DNA from: Tremella fuciformis
Lineage: Eukaryota; Basidiomycota; Tremellomycetes; Tremellales; Tremellaceae
NCBI GenBank assembly: GCA_032768795.1
Contig: CP136490.1
Location: 4,030,001 to 4,094,000 of the forward strand
Reading direction: 5' to 3'
Length of the DNA: 64,000 nt
The notes under the pieces were generated by a model. The model did no database searches, was not told where the DNA came from, and worked only from the letters and a program-made list of their open reading frames with translations. The position numbers and the translations under genes are program-made. Of the stretch, positions 23,415 through 33,866 are shown one piece after another; position 1 is the first letter of the stretch, and the number at the start of each line of letters is the position of its first letter.

Positions 23415-23877
23415 CCTGGCTCTTGTGCAAAGTTTCGGTACAGAGAGGACGTCAAGAGTCTTTCGTTCGTGGCGAGTCGTGTCGAAGGCGTTGGGGTCGT
23501 GAGATGGGTAGGGACGGCGGCGAGACCTGCTCTGCGCGGAAACCCAATTGCTGGCGCGTCGAATAGACAAGAGAGGCGGGGGTAGGAGGGAGGGGCGAGA
23601 AGAGGAGAGGAGGGAGGATGAGACGGGCTGGAAAAGAGCGTGGGGTGTAAGATATATGAGAACGATGGACCAAAGGCCAAAGGGCCGCCTGCGAGCGTAA
23701 AGGAGCGAGCGGGCGGTCGATCAATCTAGAGACAATATGGTACTTTCAAACGAGTTTGCAGTTTGCATTCTCCCGTACACCTACGCATCCATCTACCACT
23801 TCCACTTCCACTGCAGGCGGGCACGAGGGAAAGGAAAAACAAGCACCCCTTGGCGCAGCACGTAAAGGCGTAAAGGG

Positions 23878-23907
23878 CACCCCTCACCCCTCACCCCTCA
23901 CCCCTCA
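23878..23907 (+). repeat. Tandem CACCCCT repeat (four units)
   Basis: Four head-to-tail copies of the heptamer CACCCCT occur about 470 bp upstream of the GH18 start. Each copy contains CCCCT, which equals the stress-response element (STRE) of ascomycete yeasts. Whether the matching factor exists in this organism is unknown. Confidence 0.7.
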
Positions 23908-24313
23908 GGCACGCGTCGACGCCGAGATGTCGCATGCACAATACTCTCTCCTCTCTCCTCTGCTTGACCCATGGAGGAGCGATGACGCTTGTACAGCTTC
24001 GGCGGAGCAATGCGGCTGGATGTGTGGGTGGTCACCCGGCACCAGGGGGAACAAAGACATCCTTTGGACTAATGTTGTATTGATCATGACACCCTGGTCC
24101 TTCGGACTATAATCGCCAAGGTACCCCTTGAAAGCGGGGCCTCCTCAGCACAAGTTCGACCTGCGCAGCATCCGCTCTACGTCCCTTCCGACCAATTTGC
24201 CAGCATCAGCATTTCGAGGACCTCCCGCCGAGGACATGAGAACGAGGTCAGCCGTGAAAAGCGCACTCGTTGTCGCTGATCGCTCAACACACTTCTCAGT
24301 TTCGACATTTCAC

Positions 24314-24373
24314 TCCGAGACGCGTCGCAAAGCAAAATAGACTGGTGCCTGAAAGTGACAGACGCGTCTCGGA
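24314..24373. repeat. 13-bp perfect inverted repeat with ACGCGT in each arm
   Basis: TCCGAGACGCGTC (24314-24326) and GACGCGTCTCGGA (24361-24373) are exact reverse complements separated by 34 bp. Each arm holds a palindromic ACGCGT. It could be a paired factor-binding site or a cruciform/hairpin; nothing else marks it as a transposon end. Confidence 0.7.
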
Positions 24374-24547
24374 CATGGAATGATCGTCCGTCCCTGGTCC
24401 CTTGGGTTTAAACCGATCCGCAGTGTGGCACTTCCATTTAAGTTAAATCTGCTCGTGCGCAGAAGTTGCATAAGAGATGAGATAGCAAATGTCAAGATAC
24501 AATTGGATAAGACTAGCATATGCCATGCACCCACACTCGACACTTCG

Positions 24548-26324
24548 CTATTCCCCCAACTCCCTTCGTATCCTCTCCCTCACTTCTCGCAGACCCCCTT
24601 GCCTGCGCACCCTGCCCGGACTCGCCGGACCGGCCAGCTCTGCCTTTTTGACGGAACGCCCGGGGCTAGTGGGACTAGGCGGGGGTCGAAGGGCAGCGAC
24701 ACTAGCCAATGCTCCGCTGGACGGGCTAGCCGGAGATGCTGCGACTGCAGAAGGCATCTCTAGCCATTCGGCTCTCCCGACTGTTTTGGTGGTGAGGAAG
24801 AAAGGACACAGGTCGCATAGCATCGTCAAAGACGTCTGTGCCTCGGCTGCTTCATCAGCACATAGATTTGAAGTCATTCGGCACGACTGACCCAGCGATA
24901 TCGGCGTCTTGGAGCTCTTGACGATCACTTCAGCGGCCTCGGCCATCGGTATAGCCTTTCGTCTTCCTCTCGGCGGTGTAGGGAGAGTACTGGGTCCAGG
25001 AGTGGGAGCTGAAAACATCATCCACACTCCCTCAGCAACGCTTTCCAGTCGACTGAGGGTAGACCGGCGCTTGAGCTCCTCTTGCAGGGCCACATTGCTA
25101 AGGTTTTTGGTCGAATACCCTCCAACCGCCGATCCCAAAGTCGCCAGCGGCTTCTTGGACCGAGCTTTGATGCGGTCAGCCATAGCCTGGCGACGCTCCT
25201 CGACTGATCCCGATTTGGCTTCCGGCTTCGTTGCAGCAGGCTTGATCTCGAACGGGTCCGAGAGACCGGTCGATGCAGGCTTCTTCGGCGGAGTCGACAG
25301 CCCTGGAGAAGAGGAGAGAGTGGTCGAGAAGAGGTTGGCCGACGGCAACAGAGAAGAGGATGGTAGGTGAGGGAGTGTGAGTAGCGGTATCGGTGGGATG
25401 GTCGATCGGCTCGATGACGAAGTTGAAGGTGTCGGCAGACCCGTCTCATCCGTCTTCGGTGACTCGTACCCGCCATGCAGCTCGACCCACTTGTCCAGCC
25501 TTTGGACAAATTCCTCCTCTCGAGCATCACCACTGCCGCTCCATCGACCAATGGCTCCCATACCGCCCCCTTGACCCTTGTTGCCCAGCCCGCCCTCACT
25601 GCCTCCATGCAGCACCTGCCTCGTTTCTCCAGGCCTGAGATCCAGCTCGATGCCCAATCCATGCGTATACACTCTGCGTCCAGTCGCATCGAGCGTCCTG
25701 GTCGGCGTGATGAGAAAGCTCAGACCTGAAACCTCCATCGGCGTGTCCGGTGTAGAGGACACCAAGAACGGGTTCTCTTCCTCTTTCTCCTCCAAGGCCT
25801 CGCCATCCCATTTCCACACCCATGCCAGCCGCTGCAGCTCGGACAGGCCGAAGCGCCTGCCAGACGTCCGCTCAACCGTCTCTTTGATCGCAAGAAAGTT
25901 GGTGAGATTTGGTAAGGGGATCCTGGTCGTTGACGGCGAGTGTGGCGGGAGGACTGGCGGATGGGTAGCAATGTGTAGCGACAACGCGAGGTTGAACGAC
26001 CGATGTAGCGTCAAGAGCGTCTGCAGATGAGGAGGGAGGTTGGCAGTGGGCGCTTGTAAGGACGATGAAGGTAGGGAAGAGGGGGCCTCGTCAGCCAGAA
26101 GAGGAGCATGATCTGCCTTGCGATGTCGGCTGGCGGGAGGGGTGGGGAAGGGGACTAGAGGTGGATTAGGTGCAGGAGGACTGGTATCAGCTGAGCTGCT
26201 GATTGCCCAGCACGACTCACGCTCGTTTCTTCCCTTTGGAGAGAGACCGAGGGGTGATGGCAACTTCAGACTTGCGTTTCCTGGGCGTAGCTTGGACATC
26301 TCGATTCTCGGACGTCGAAGCCAT
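24548..26324 (-). CDS. CDT1: Replication licensing factor CDT1
   Basis: The start is MASTSENRDVQATPRKRK at 26324. A short intron follows KGKKRA, then a Pro-rich linker. The central domain reads HLQTLLTLHRSFNLALSLHI and FGLSELQRLAWVWKWDGE, which matches the Cdt1 winged-helix domain that binds geminin/MCM. The region GLGIELDLRPGETRQ follows. The C-terminal domain reads TSLTMLCDLCPFFLTT and RVRRQGGLREVRERIRREL, matching the MCM-binding winged helix. An in-frame stretch at about 24859-24903 is better read as an intron (GTCAGT..GATGAAGCAG), joining ISL to AEAQTSL. Cdt1 loads MCM2-7 at origins in G1, so it works just upstream of Cdc45, encoded 3 kb away. Confidence 0.88.
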
Positions 26325-26657
26325 GTTGTTCGCTCAATGATCACCGATTGGAGCTATATAGTTTTGGAAGGTGAGAAAGCTCGCCGGTCCGGCCGACAAG
26401 CACTGTGTTATAAGAATAAGGGACGAATGGACATGTACCAGACGATGCGCGACGAGTCCGAGGGAAAAGAGCAAGAGAAGACGAAGATATAGGTGAAGTG
26501 AGAGGTGGCTTGGCTATTTCATTCAACCCTCGCAGGATCACAGGCACGATCTAGCGGCGACCGCCGTTGCCGGTCGCCTGGCAACTATTTTTCTGGCTCT
26601 CCCGACCCATGTCACTGCATAGTGCCTACTCTTCAAGCTACAGTCTCATCAAGCACA
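26325..26657. promoter_or_regulatory. Divergent promoter, CDT1 / CGR1
   Basis: 333 bp lies between divergent start codons. It has a TATATA-like stretch near 26353 and a GCGACCGCCG...CGGTCGC inverted motif near 26554-26577. No ACGCGT box and no gene are visible. Confidence 0.4.
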
Positions 26658-27143
26658 ATGAACACCACCAACAACGCTGGGCCATCTAATTTGGTCGCTG
26701 CCAAACCACTGGCGAGCAGCAAACTCGGCCGCACCTCGGGCAAATCATGGAAACCAATGAAAGAAACGGCTGTCCGACGCTCATACATCTCGCCAGCGAT
26801 CAAGAGCTCTTTCGAGAAACGCAAAGAGCGCGAGAGGGCGCGCGAGGCGGTCAAAGCTGTGGAGCGGGAGATGAAGGAGGACAAGGCGGCCGAAGGGGAG
26901 CGGTGCGTTCTTGTTCAGCATGAAGTGCAGGATGAGGTTGATGCTATCCCAGGAAACGCACGGCGATTCGGGAGAGGAAGGAACGGCAGGCGGAGAAGCA
27001 GAGGCAGGAGGAGATGAAGGCCAAGATGAGTGCGAAGAAGCTCCAGAGGCTGAAGAAGGTGAGAACGACTTCACCCTTCTGCTGAGAAGAGCATTGATGC
27101 TGATGTACAGCGCATGGGCCGGTCCAAGAAGATCAACCAATGA
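26658..27143 (+). CDS. CGR1: rRNA processing protein CGR1
   Basis: Three exons give a small, very basic protein with the Cgr1 plan: LGRTSGKSWK near the N-terminus, FEKRKERERAREAVK, then a coiled basic helix (KRTAIRERKERQAEKQRQEE) and the end MGRSKKINQ. Introns start with GTGCGT after GGGGAGCG and with GTGAGAACG after LQRLKK. Cgr1 acts in the nucleolus in 60S subunit maturation. The size (about 125-130 residues) fits the family. Confidence 0.88.
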
Positions 27144-27427
27144 GCTACTCGTTGAGATCAACCGCTGCATTGCTTCTTTCTTTCTTTCGTTCCGACTCGC
27201 CAATGTTGTACAACATGCACTTTCAACCGACCCGTTCTTCCCTCGCTGACCTCGTTCCTCGTTTGAACTCGCCTACCAGCCCAGGAAAGCAGACACTTCC
27301 TCAGGGGTCGGCGGAGCAAAGTGTCGCCTCTCACCCTCTGGGCTGGCGCCAGTTCCTCGCAAGTGCAGAGCCGGATGGCAAGAGAAGGCATCAACGCAGA
27401 GACCACCTGTAGCGCGTGAAGCAGGTA

Positions 27428-28040
27428 TCACAGCAACGTATACACGACATAATCGACTGTATGAGATCAGCGGTCCTGCGTCCCCCCTCCGCAACTCACC
27501 AGGCGACAGAAAGACATAGACGGCGCTAACAACCACCAACACTGCGAACAGTAGCCACACCGCCAACGGCACTCGGTATCGGAGGGGCGAGCGGCCAGAG
27601 CGGGGCAGGGCGGACCTGGGGACTTTCTCCACATCGACGTCGGCCGCATTGACGGACTGACGCAGGCTGATCCATCGGCGGGGCGAGGGTGTGCTGAGCG
27701 TTGCGCGTAGAGCGAAAGGCGAGCGGATGCACCCATCCCCTCTGCCCCTACCGGCGGCGCCCCTCGTACTCGTGCAAGGGTAGAGGTATGGCGATAGCGG
27801 TGAGGTCGCGCGCCCCGTGGGTTTTGAAGAAGGGACGACGAGGTACTCGCCCGGAATGGGCGGGACGGTGATACTAAGTTGGCGCCGACTCTTGGGCCTC
27901 TGACGAGGTGTGAGGGGTATAGCGGCGGTGCTGGGCGGCGGTGGCGAGGACATGACAGTGAGGGTGGGCGGAGGAGACGGCGAGGACTGGGCGTAGAAAG
28001 AGGGGATGGATGAGGAGAGGTATGCACTGCGAGCGGACAT
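27428..28040 (-). CDS. Unrecognised small protein with C-terminal membrane anchor
   Basis: The ATG at 28040 (MSARSAYLSSSIPSFYAQ) opens a Ser/Pro/Arg-rich cytosolic region. One strong hydrophobic segment follows (VPLAVWLLFAVLVVVSAVYVF). An intron (GTGAGTTGCGG..CTGATCTCATACAG) then joins FLSP to VDYVVYTLL and a stop at 27428. The layout is that of a tail-anchored or single-pass protein of about 190 residues. The frame-preserving splice and hydrophobic anchor support a real gene; I recognise no family. It converges with CGR1. Confidence 0.55.
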
Positions 28041-28627
28041 ATTGTTATGGAAGATGAGATGGGCGATGCATCGCCGGACTGGGTCCCATCTACTTATATT
28101 CCTCTCTACCAGAACGCTGCATGCAGTAGCGTATGGGCGCCATGCGGGTCCGAGGGCAACAGATTGCACTCGACGGTCGTTGGGCTGATGAAACGCGACG
28201 CGACATTCGGTCGTCATCGACATGCCCCTCATCCCTTACAGGCTCCAGGCTGCAAATTCCGACCCAATGTCCAGGCCTGCAGAGCATCGAGTTGGTAGAC
28301 ATGAAAGCCCGACGATGTTTGAGCCATCACGATCAGACGAAAGAACTCCAGGAGATCTCCACGCGCCGCATCGATCCTTTCACGACGGTCCTTTGGCACT
28401 TCTGACACTCGCTCCTCCTTGGCGACCTCAGCTGCCCAGCAAGGACGCGAATACGCCGTTACTGATCACACCAATAGCTCCTCTCAAGACCAAAAGATCA
28501 GTCAGACCACTACAACCCAATCCAATCACCTCATCGCCACCTCACCAAATCGACACATCTCCACCCATCACCCATCACTGACCGCTGACCACCCCAAGCT
28601 CAACCCACAAGCCAAGACCAAACAGCC
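28041..28627. promoter_or_regulatory. Divergent intergenic region, two small unknown genes
   Basis: 587 bp holds both promoters. The part nearest 28628 is a CA-rich, G-poor leader, typical of a fungal 5' UTR. No further gene is supported. Confidence 0.4.
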
Positions 28628-29095
28628 ATGCTCAACTGCCTCGCAGCACTGTTCAAAAGCGCCCAAGCACAAGACACTCTCCCCCCTCCCTACTCTCGCC
28701 CCTTCCCTGTCCATTCGTCTAGCCCGCCGCCGTACTCGCCGATCTCCCAAAAGGCGCGAAGCAAGACAGAGGTATTCAGCAACGGGCACGAGAAGCCCGC
28801 GCGCGTGAGATTCGAGTACACGTCCCACTCCCCTTCGTACACATTCGGCTCTGGCGGGCTACACGACTTGAACTTCGTCGAATCGTCTAATCGCGCGCTG
28901 ACGCGCGTTCTGGAATACAGCGCGAGCCTGACTGAATTCATTCCGATACGCGGGCGATACTGGGCGGGCACCTTTTCTGGGCCAGAGGAGAGCAGGTGGA
29001 TCGTCTGGGTCGACAAGGAGAGAGTGGTGCAGCTTGGCGAGATGCACGCCGGGAGACGTATGCGCGCCACGGGATACATCCAGAGAGTTCAGTGA
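28628..29095 (+). CDS. Unrecognised 155-residue protein with two PPPY motifs
   Basis: A single open exon begins MLNCLAALFKSAQ after a CA-rich leader (CAGCCATGC context). Near the N-terminus are LPPPYSRP and SPPPYSP, both PPxY motifs that bind WW domains such as those of Rsp5/Nedd4 ligases. The rest is globular in look (VRFEYTSHSPSYTFGSGG, FIPIRGRYWAGTFSGPEE, RWIVWVDKERVVQLGEM). There is no signal peptide or membrane segment and I recognise no family. The start context and composition support a gene, but there is no splice evidence. Confidence 0.55.
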   Translation: MLNCLAALFKSAQAQDTLPPPYSRPFPVHSSSPPPYSPISQKARSKTEVFSNGHEKPARVRFEYTSHSPSYTFGSGGLHDLNFVESSNRALTRVLEYSASLTEFIPIRGRYWAGTFSGPEESRWIVWVDKERVVQLGEMHAGRRMRATGYIQRVQ

Positions 29096-29201
29096 TACGT
29101 CGCTGCTGATATCCAATCTACTGTACATCTTAGCATACATCCTCTACAGTATCACACTTATACGTGTATACAACGGTAACCACAACCCAAACCCAGACCC
29201 A

Positions 29202-30600
29202 TTACCCCGAGAACTTCTTCTCTCGCTTCTCCTTCCGAGATGCGGCGGTGGAGTTCCGCTTGGCCCAGCGCAGACCACACGCCTACACATTAGCTCGTTT
29301 CACCTTGATGAGTAGTGACGTACATTGCACAAGGTCTTGGGTCCTAATGGTCCCTTTCGCCACTCTGGACTGTCCGTCCGCCCACAGCTCACGCATACGT
29401 GCATGCCCTCTCCCTCCTTCGTAGCGATCGTGTTCTTCTTGGGCCGCTTCTTCTCCTTTGGCTTCTTGCGATCTGGAGAGCTGGAGCGAGACGACGAAGA
29501 TGAATCGGATTCCGATTCGGTGAGGTCTGGGTGGTATGTCGTGCTGCTAAGCCCAAGCTGTCCTCCCGAACCGCCACTTCCTCCTTGAGGCCGAGATGAG
29601 AACGCTTCACCGGCATTCGATGGACGAGATGATCCTGCTGCGTTGGGGACCGGGAACAGATACGAGCGGTCATCTGGGTCTTCGCCAAGGTCTATACGTA
29701 GCTCTCGTAACTCTTAGCGAAGGCGCTCGTTCTCAAGTTTGAGCTCGAGAAAAGCATCGAGGCTAAGACAGATCAGATACTGCTGTCCAGAGGACCTCAA
29801 CAGGACTCACGACTGCCCGCTCGATTCGTCTACGCCAGGCTCGCCAACCCGCTTCCCCATCACCCACAGCGCCAGCCCTTTCTGTCCGTTGCTTTCTGGC
29901 TGCCCGTGAGGCACTATCGCGCCCGGACCGCCGAACGCAAAGTTGCTCGCTTGAGATTGATGGCTCTTCATGTCGTTGCCAGAAAGGTGCGCTCTGAACT
30001 CCCATGTCTCCACGCCATTTTGAGTGGTACCTCGTGAGGTCGCTCTCGGGTCGGCAGACAGCATGCGGACGTGCGTCGTCTCGCTCCTCCCTGGAAGCGT
30101 GAGTCGTGGCGCCATCGACTGCGGCATGGCCATGACACCGGGTGCTGAAGGTGGCGGAGTCGAGGCTGGAGACATCAGGCCGGAGAACCAGTTTCGCAGT
30201 TGATCTTGATCGGGCGCTGGGGTCAGCACTCGGAAGCCAAGAGACGAGCAGGGATGGATCCACGAAACACAATGTCCATAAAGTCATGACCCTCCACTGC
30301 GTCAACCTTGTAGCCAAGCATGTCGGTCACGGAGGGTGTGGCGTAGATGACCTTCCATCCTATTCTAGATCCGTCGGACTGTGTGACCGCAGATGGGTAT
30401 GGCTTGAGGCAGAATAGTGTCGTCCCTACAAGCTCCTGCAGTAAGAGCTGCGGCCAGCGCTTTCGCCGAGTGAACTGGACAGATCAGTCCCCGCAGAGTC
30501 GCGTGCATGGGTGAATCACCTCGAAGCTGCCGCCGATGTCTCTGTCCTCTATTGCGCCATAGCTGTAGTTTGCGCCACTCATCGAGGCGGTGAGGGCCAT
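29202..30600 (-). CDS. BWC2: WC-2/BWC2 blue-light regulator (PAS plus GATA zinc finger)
   Basis: The start [19 protein letters not shown] lies at 30600. The PAS domain reads [20 protein letters not shown] then GHDFMDIVF, joined by an intron to [15 protein letters not shown], and ends [15 protein letters not shown]. After a Ser-rich linker with a basic nuclear-signal-like patch ([11 protein letters not shown]) comes the GATA finger: [24 protein letters not shown], intron, [10 protein letters not shown]. This domain order is that of White collar-2, the DNA-binding partner of the White collar-1 photoreceptor. No flavin-binding LOV cysteine motif is seen, as expected for WC-2. The end is KREKKFSG. 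Confidence 0.9.
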
Positions 30601-31016
30601 GATGTGCTCGAGAGTGTGTACAAGAGGTTTCCGTCTGTCAGTTGGTAGAATGCGAACAAGAGAGCGAGAGAATGGTAGATGTCGAGTTGCTGACCGTGAC
30701 CAGAAGAAAAGAGAGGATGACGCCGATTCCCGTAGAGACGCTCCCGATCTTTCGCCCCTTTTGAAACCGAATTCAGGCACGCGGGACGGCAAGTCGTCAT
30801 CCATTCTATCAGGTTTCCCACGGTAGTCTCCAACTCCACCTCGACCGAGGGGATATGCCGAGGTGTTGCCAAGACACGCACTGCTTCTTGGCCTCGATAG
30901 AGCACGAATCGTATTCGACATCAAAGGAGACGCTGCCTGCTGTTTGCCACTCTTCTCATTCTCTACCCTATCGCATCCCACCTCTGCTCCCAGCGGCATC
31001 TCACCTCACCAGCAAC
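30601..31016. promoter_or_regulatory. Divergent promoter, WC-2 / WWM1-like
   Basis: 416 bp lies between the start codons. No gene or repeat is seen. Confidence 0.4.
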
Positions 31017-31917
31017 ATGGCCACCAACCCCGATTCGAGACCGTTGCCCGATGGATGGATCCAGCAGTGCGCCAAGACTTGTCGCCTACGTGTGCGAATG
31101 CTGATCGATACAGGTTTAACGACCAGTACAAGACCTGGTTCTACGTCAACAAGAATGCTCCAGGAGGTGCAAAGTCGCAGTGGACACAGTGAGTGCTACG
31201 CACCCAAAGGACCCGATGTCTGGCGCGAAAGATTCGGTCACTGCTGACTTTGGTAGTCCAGCCGATGATGCACCCACGTACGATGGCTACGCTCCCCCTC
31301 CCGGTCCTCCGCCTGCCTCAGCGACCCCCGGCCCTGCTGGTGATGTAAAGAGGTCCGACGGACCGAATGGCGGCAGTGCACAGCAGTTTTACAACTCCGC
31401 CACCCCTCAATCCTCCACCCCTCAGCCTCAGCAATCCGCCATCTCGCCTACGCAGGAGAAGCGGGGTCTTGGAGGCTTCTTCAACAAGCTGAGCGGCAAG
31501 AACAACCAGGGTCAGCCGCCGCAACAGCAGTACGGCGGGTACGGCCAGCAGCCACAATATGGCGGATACCCCCAACAGCAGCAGTACGGCGGGTACCCCC
31601 AGCAGCAGTACGGTGGATACCCTCAGCAACAATATGGAGGATACCCTCAGCAAGGCTACATGCAGCAGGGCTACATGCAACAGCCTCAGCGCAGACAAGG
31701 CATGGGCGCCGGCACCGGCGCTATGCTCGGTCTCGGTGGTGGATTGCTTGGAGGCATGTTGATAGGGGACATGATTGCGGATGTGAGTGGGCGTAGTCTT
31801 GAAGAGGCCCGGCTGACACTGTGACAGGGCCAGCAGGATGCTTATCAAGATGGCTACCAGGACGGAGCTGATGGTGGCGGCTTTGATGGTGGTGACATGG
31901 GCGGCGGTGATTTCTAG
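31017..31917 (+). CDS. WW-domain protein, WWM1-like, with QQYGGYP repeats
   Basis: Four exons. The WW domain is built across two introns: LPDGWIQQ joins FNDQYKTWFYVNKNAPGG, then AKSQWTHPADD. The introns are about 31067-31112 and 31189-31257; a third lies near 31781-31826. A Pro-rich linker, a basic GLGGFFNKLSGK stretch and about eight Tyr/Gly/Gln repeats (QYGGYPQQ) follow. Then comes a Gly-rich hydrophobic segment (LGLGGGLLGGMLIGDMI) and a QDGYQDGADGGG tail. This order matches yeast Wwm1, a WW protein linked to the metacaspase Mca1. Its partner is not established here, though a PPPY protein is encoded 2 kb away. Confidence 0.8.
31530..31690 (+). repeat. In-frame QQYGGYP repeats
   Basis: About six imperfect 24-nt units code for (Q)QYGGYPQ, followed by two GYMQQ units. 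The tract is prion-like in composition (Gln/Tyr/Gly). Confidence 0.7.
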
Positions 31918-32196
31918 ACAGCTTCCGATCAGCGGTGTGATGGGAGGGGCCAGCCAAGGGCAGACACACGATGTGATGGGTCCAAGTTGTAGACGATTCA
32001 GATGCATACCTTGTTAGCTGTAGTCGCAGATTTGGCTCTGTTCTGCGTCGAATTGATGCTGCGAAAGGTCGTAGCGTTGGACCATCAAGCTGAAACGTCA
32101 AGGTCATCACCCATCTCAACAGCACAGCTCCGCTCCCAAGTCGTGATGTCCTGTCATTTGCCTCGTTAGCTCGTTGGCGTAAGCTCCTCTTCCAAA

Positions 32197-33784
32197 ATGG
32201 CAGCACCGAATCCAGGCCACCGGCGCTCCGCCTCCCTAGCCTCGCTCGCCTCGGCAGCCAGCAGCCTCGCGCCCTCCGCCCGAACCTGGACGCACTACCT
32301 GCTCCCCCTCTGCGTGCTCGTGCTCATCGTCTTCGCCTCGGCAGCGCAGACAGAGCTCACCTACCGCCTCACCGCCGTGCTGAAATACCGCCAGACGTAC
32401 TTTACGTTCTGGCTAACCCACGTCGCGTTCGTCTGGGTCTTTCCCGTCCACCTGGCAGTGCTGCGCCTGTCCGGTCGGCCAATAGGGACGTACCTCCTGC
32501 GTCTTCGCAGGGTGATAGGGCGGCAGCTCGCCCCTGCCCAAGGAAGCAAGCGCTCAGCAACACAAAGGGCGAGCACGCCTCGGGGGCTATGGGCAGCGTG
32601 GGCGGCTCGAGTCGGGCTGCTCACGCTGCTCATTTCCCTTCCGAGCATCTCGTGGTTTGTCGCCATGGTGTTCACCACCGCCATCGATGCGACGGCCATC
32701 TACGCCACGAGCAGTTTCCACACCTACCTCTTCTCCATGCTGCTCCTGCGGCACTCCCTCAGCCGCGTGACCGTCGGCAGTATCGCCCTTGCCTTTGCGG
32801 GCGTGCTGGTCATTGCCTTTGCCGGCAGCGACTCGTCCGAGAGCAGCAGCGACGAGCTGCCGGCGCTCAATCGCCCGCTGGGCGACGTCATTATGCTCAT
32901 TGGTGAGTTTCCCCGCCCACACTTGATACTCGTGAGCAGTGACTGATCCCGAAGGAGCGGTCGTCCTTGGCCTGTACGAGGTCGTGTACAAGATCCTCCT
33001 GCCTGCCGAGCAAGGCGGCGTGCGCCCTTCGCATTCACTCAGCTACTCGTCGCTCCCTTCGACCGCCCGGGGCCTCCCGACACCCGACCCCTCCTGCCCG
33101 GCCACACCGCCATCCCCATCGCAGCCCCAAGGGGTGCGACACGGCGCGCACGTACATTTCTCCCCTTCCACCAGTCCTGCGGAACCCGAACATATCCCCC
33201 TGTCCCCAACGATCACATCGCCCTTATCGAGCGGATGGGCGAGGCCGCAGAGGGCCCGACAGGCCAGTACGACGCCTCTGCTCGGGACCAAAGGCTTCTC
33301 TCTATCACCAGATACCGACGGCGATGCCGGCTCTGCTGCCGAGGGCGACGACGACGCGATGGAAGATGAAGACGAAGATGCCGTCCCGCCGGCCGAGTCT
33401 GCTTCGGACTACCTGCCACCCGCGTTCCACGCCAACTTTCTCACTTCCTGTATAGGCCTCACCACCCTGCTCGTGCTCTGGCTCCCACTGCCCATCCTGC
33501 ACTATACAGGTATCGAGACATTCCGCCCGCCATCGGGAGGTCAAGTCCTCGCTAGCCTCAGTGTGGTCTGTACGGGCGGATCGGTATACAACGCAGGGCT
33601 CATGGTCCTGATCGGGATCTGGGGACCGACTATCGCTTCGGTGGCGAACCTCCTGACGATTGGCCTGGTGGCCGTTGTCGATGCGGTGTGGGTGGGACAT
33701 GTGCCGGATGGCCAGACGATCTTGGGTGTGGGCATGATCTGTATCGGATTTGGTGTCTTGTTGTATGAAGGAGGAGACCGGTAG
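32197..33784 (+). CDS. EamA/DMT-superfamily transporter-like membrane protein
   Basis: There are two exons; the intron from about 32902 to 32954 has GTGAGT at the donor and CCCGAAG at the acceptor. About ten hydrophobic segments are visible, including HYLLPLCVLVLIVFASA, FWLTHVAFVWVFPVHLAVL, GLLTLLISLPSISWFVAMVF, VTVGSIALAFAGVLVIAFAG and GVGMICIGFGVLLYEG. The pairing of FSMLLLRHSLSRVTVGSIAL with a closing SVANLLTIGLVAVVDAVW is typical of drug/metabolite transporters (EamA, SLC35F-like). A large acidic Ser/Pro-rich loop (33050-33420) separates the two halves. The substrate is unknown. Confidence 0.75.
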
Positions 33785-33866
33785 AGCATACACTGCATCG
33801 CATGCATTGCCACCAGCATCTATACAACGCATAATAATGATGAGTACATTGAGATACACCGGAAGG

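Larger units (their letters stand above)
23415..24547. other. 1.1-kb upstream region of the GH18 gene
   Basis: No gene is supported here. It lies 5' of the GH18 gene and 3' of CDT1. It contains a CCCCT tandem run (23878-23907), ACGCGT at 23911-23916, and a 13-bp inverted repeat carrying two more ACGCGT boxes (24314-24373). It also has GTTTAAAC (about 24408) and an AT-richer stretch next to CDT1. Its length and site content suit a regulated promoter (inference). Confidence 0.4.

Noticed and set aside
23756..24112. 118-codon open frame in the region upstream of the GH18 gene
   Set aside because: It runs through the CCCCT tandem array, shows no domain and has no splice or start context that supports it.
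24150..24165. GTTCGA text resembling a tRNA T-loop
   Set aside because: No acceptor stem, D-arm or anticodon arm can be built around it. I found no credible tRNA anywhere in the window.
24859..24903. Uninterrupted CDT1 reading frame through GQSCRMTSNLCADEA
   Set aside because: The stretch begins GTCAGT and ends GATGAAGCAG with a GCTGAT branch-like site. Removing it joins two conserved halves of the C-terminal domain.
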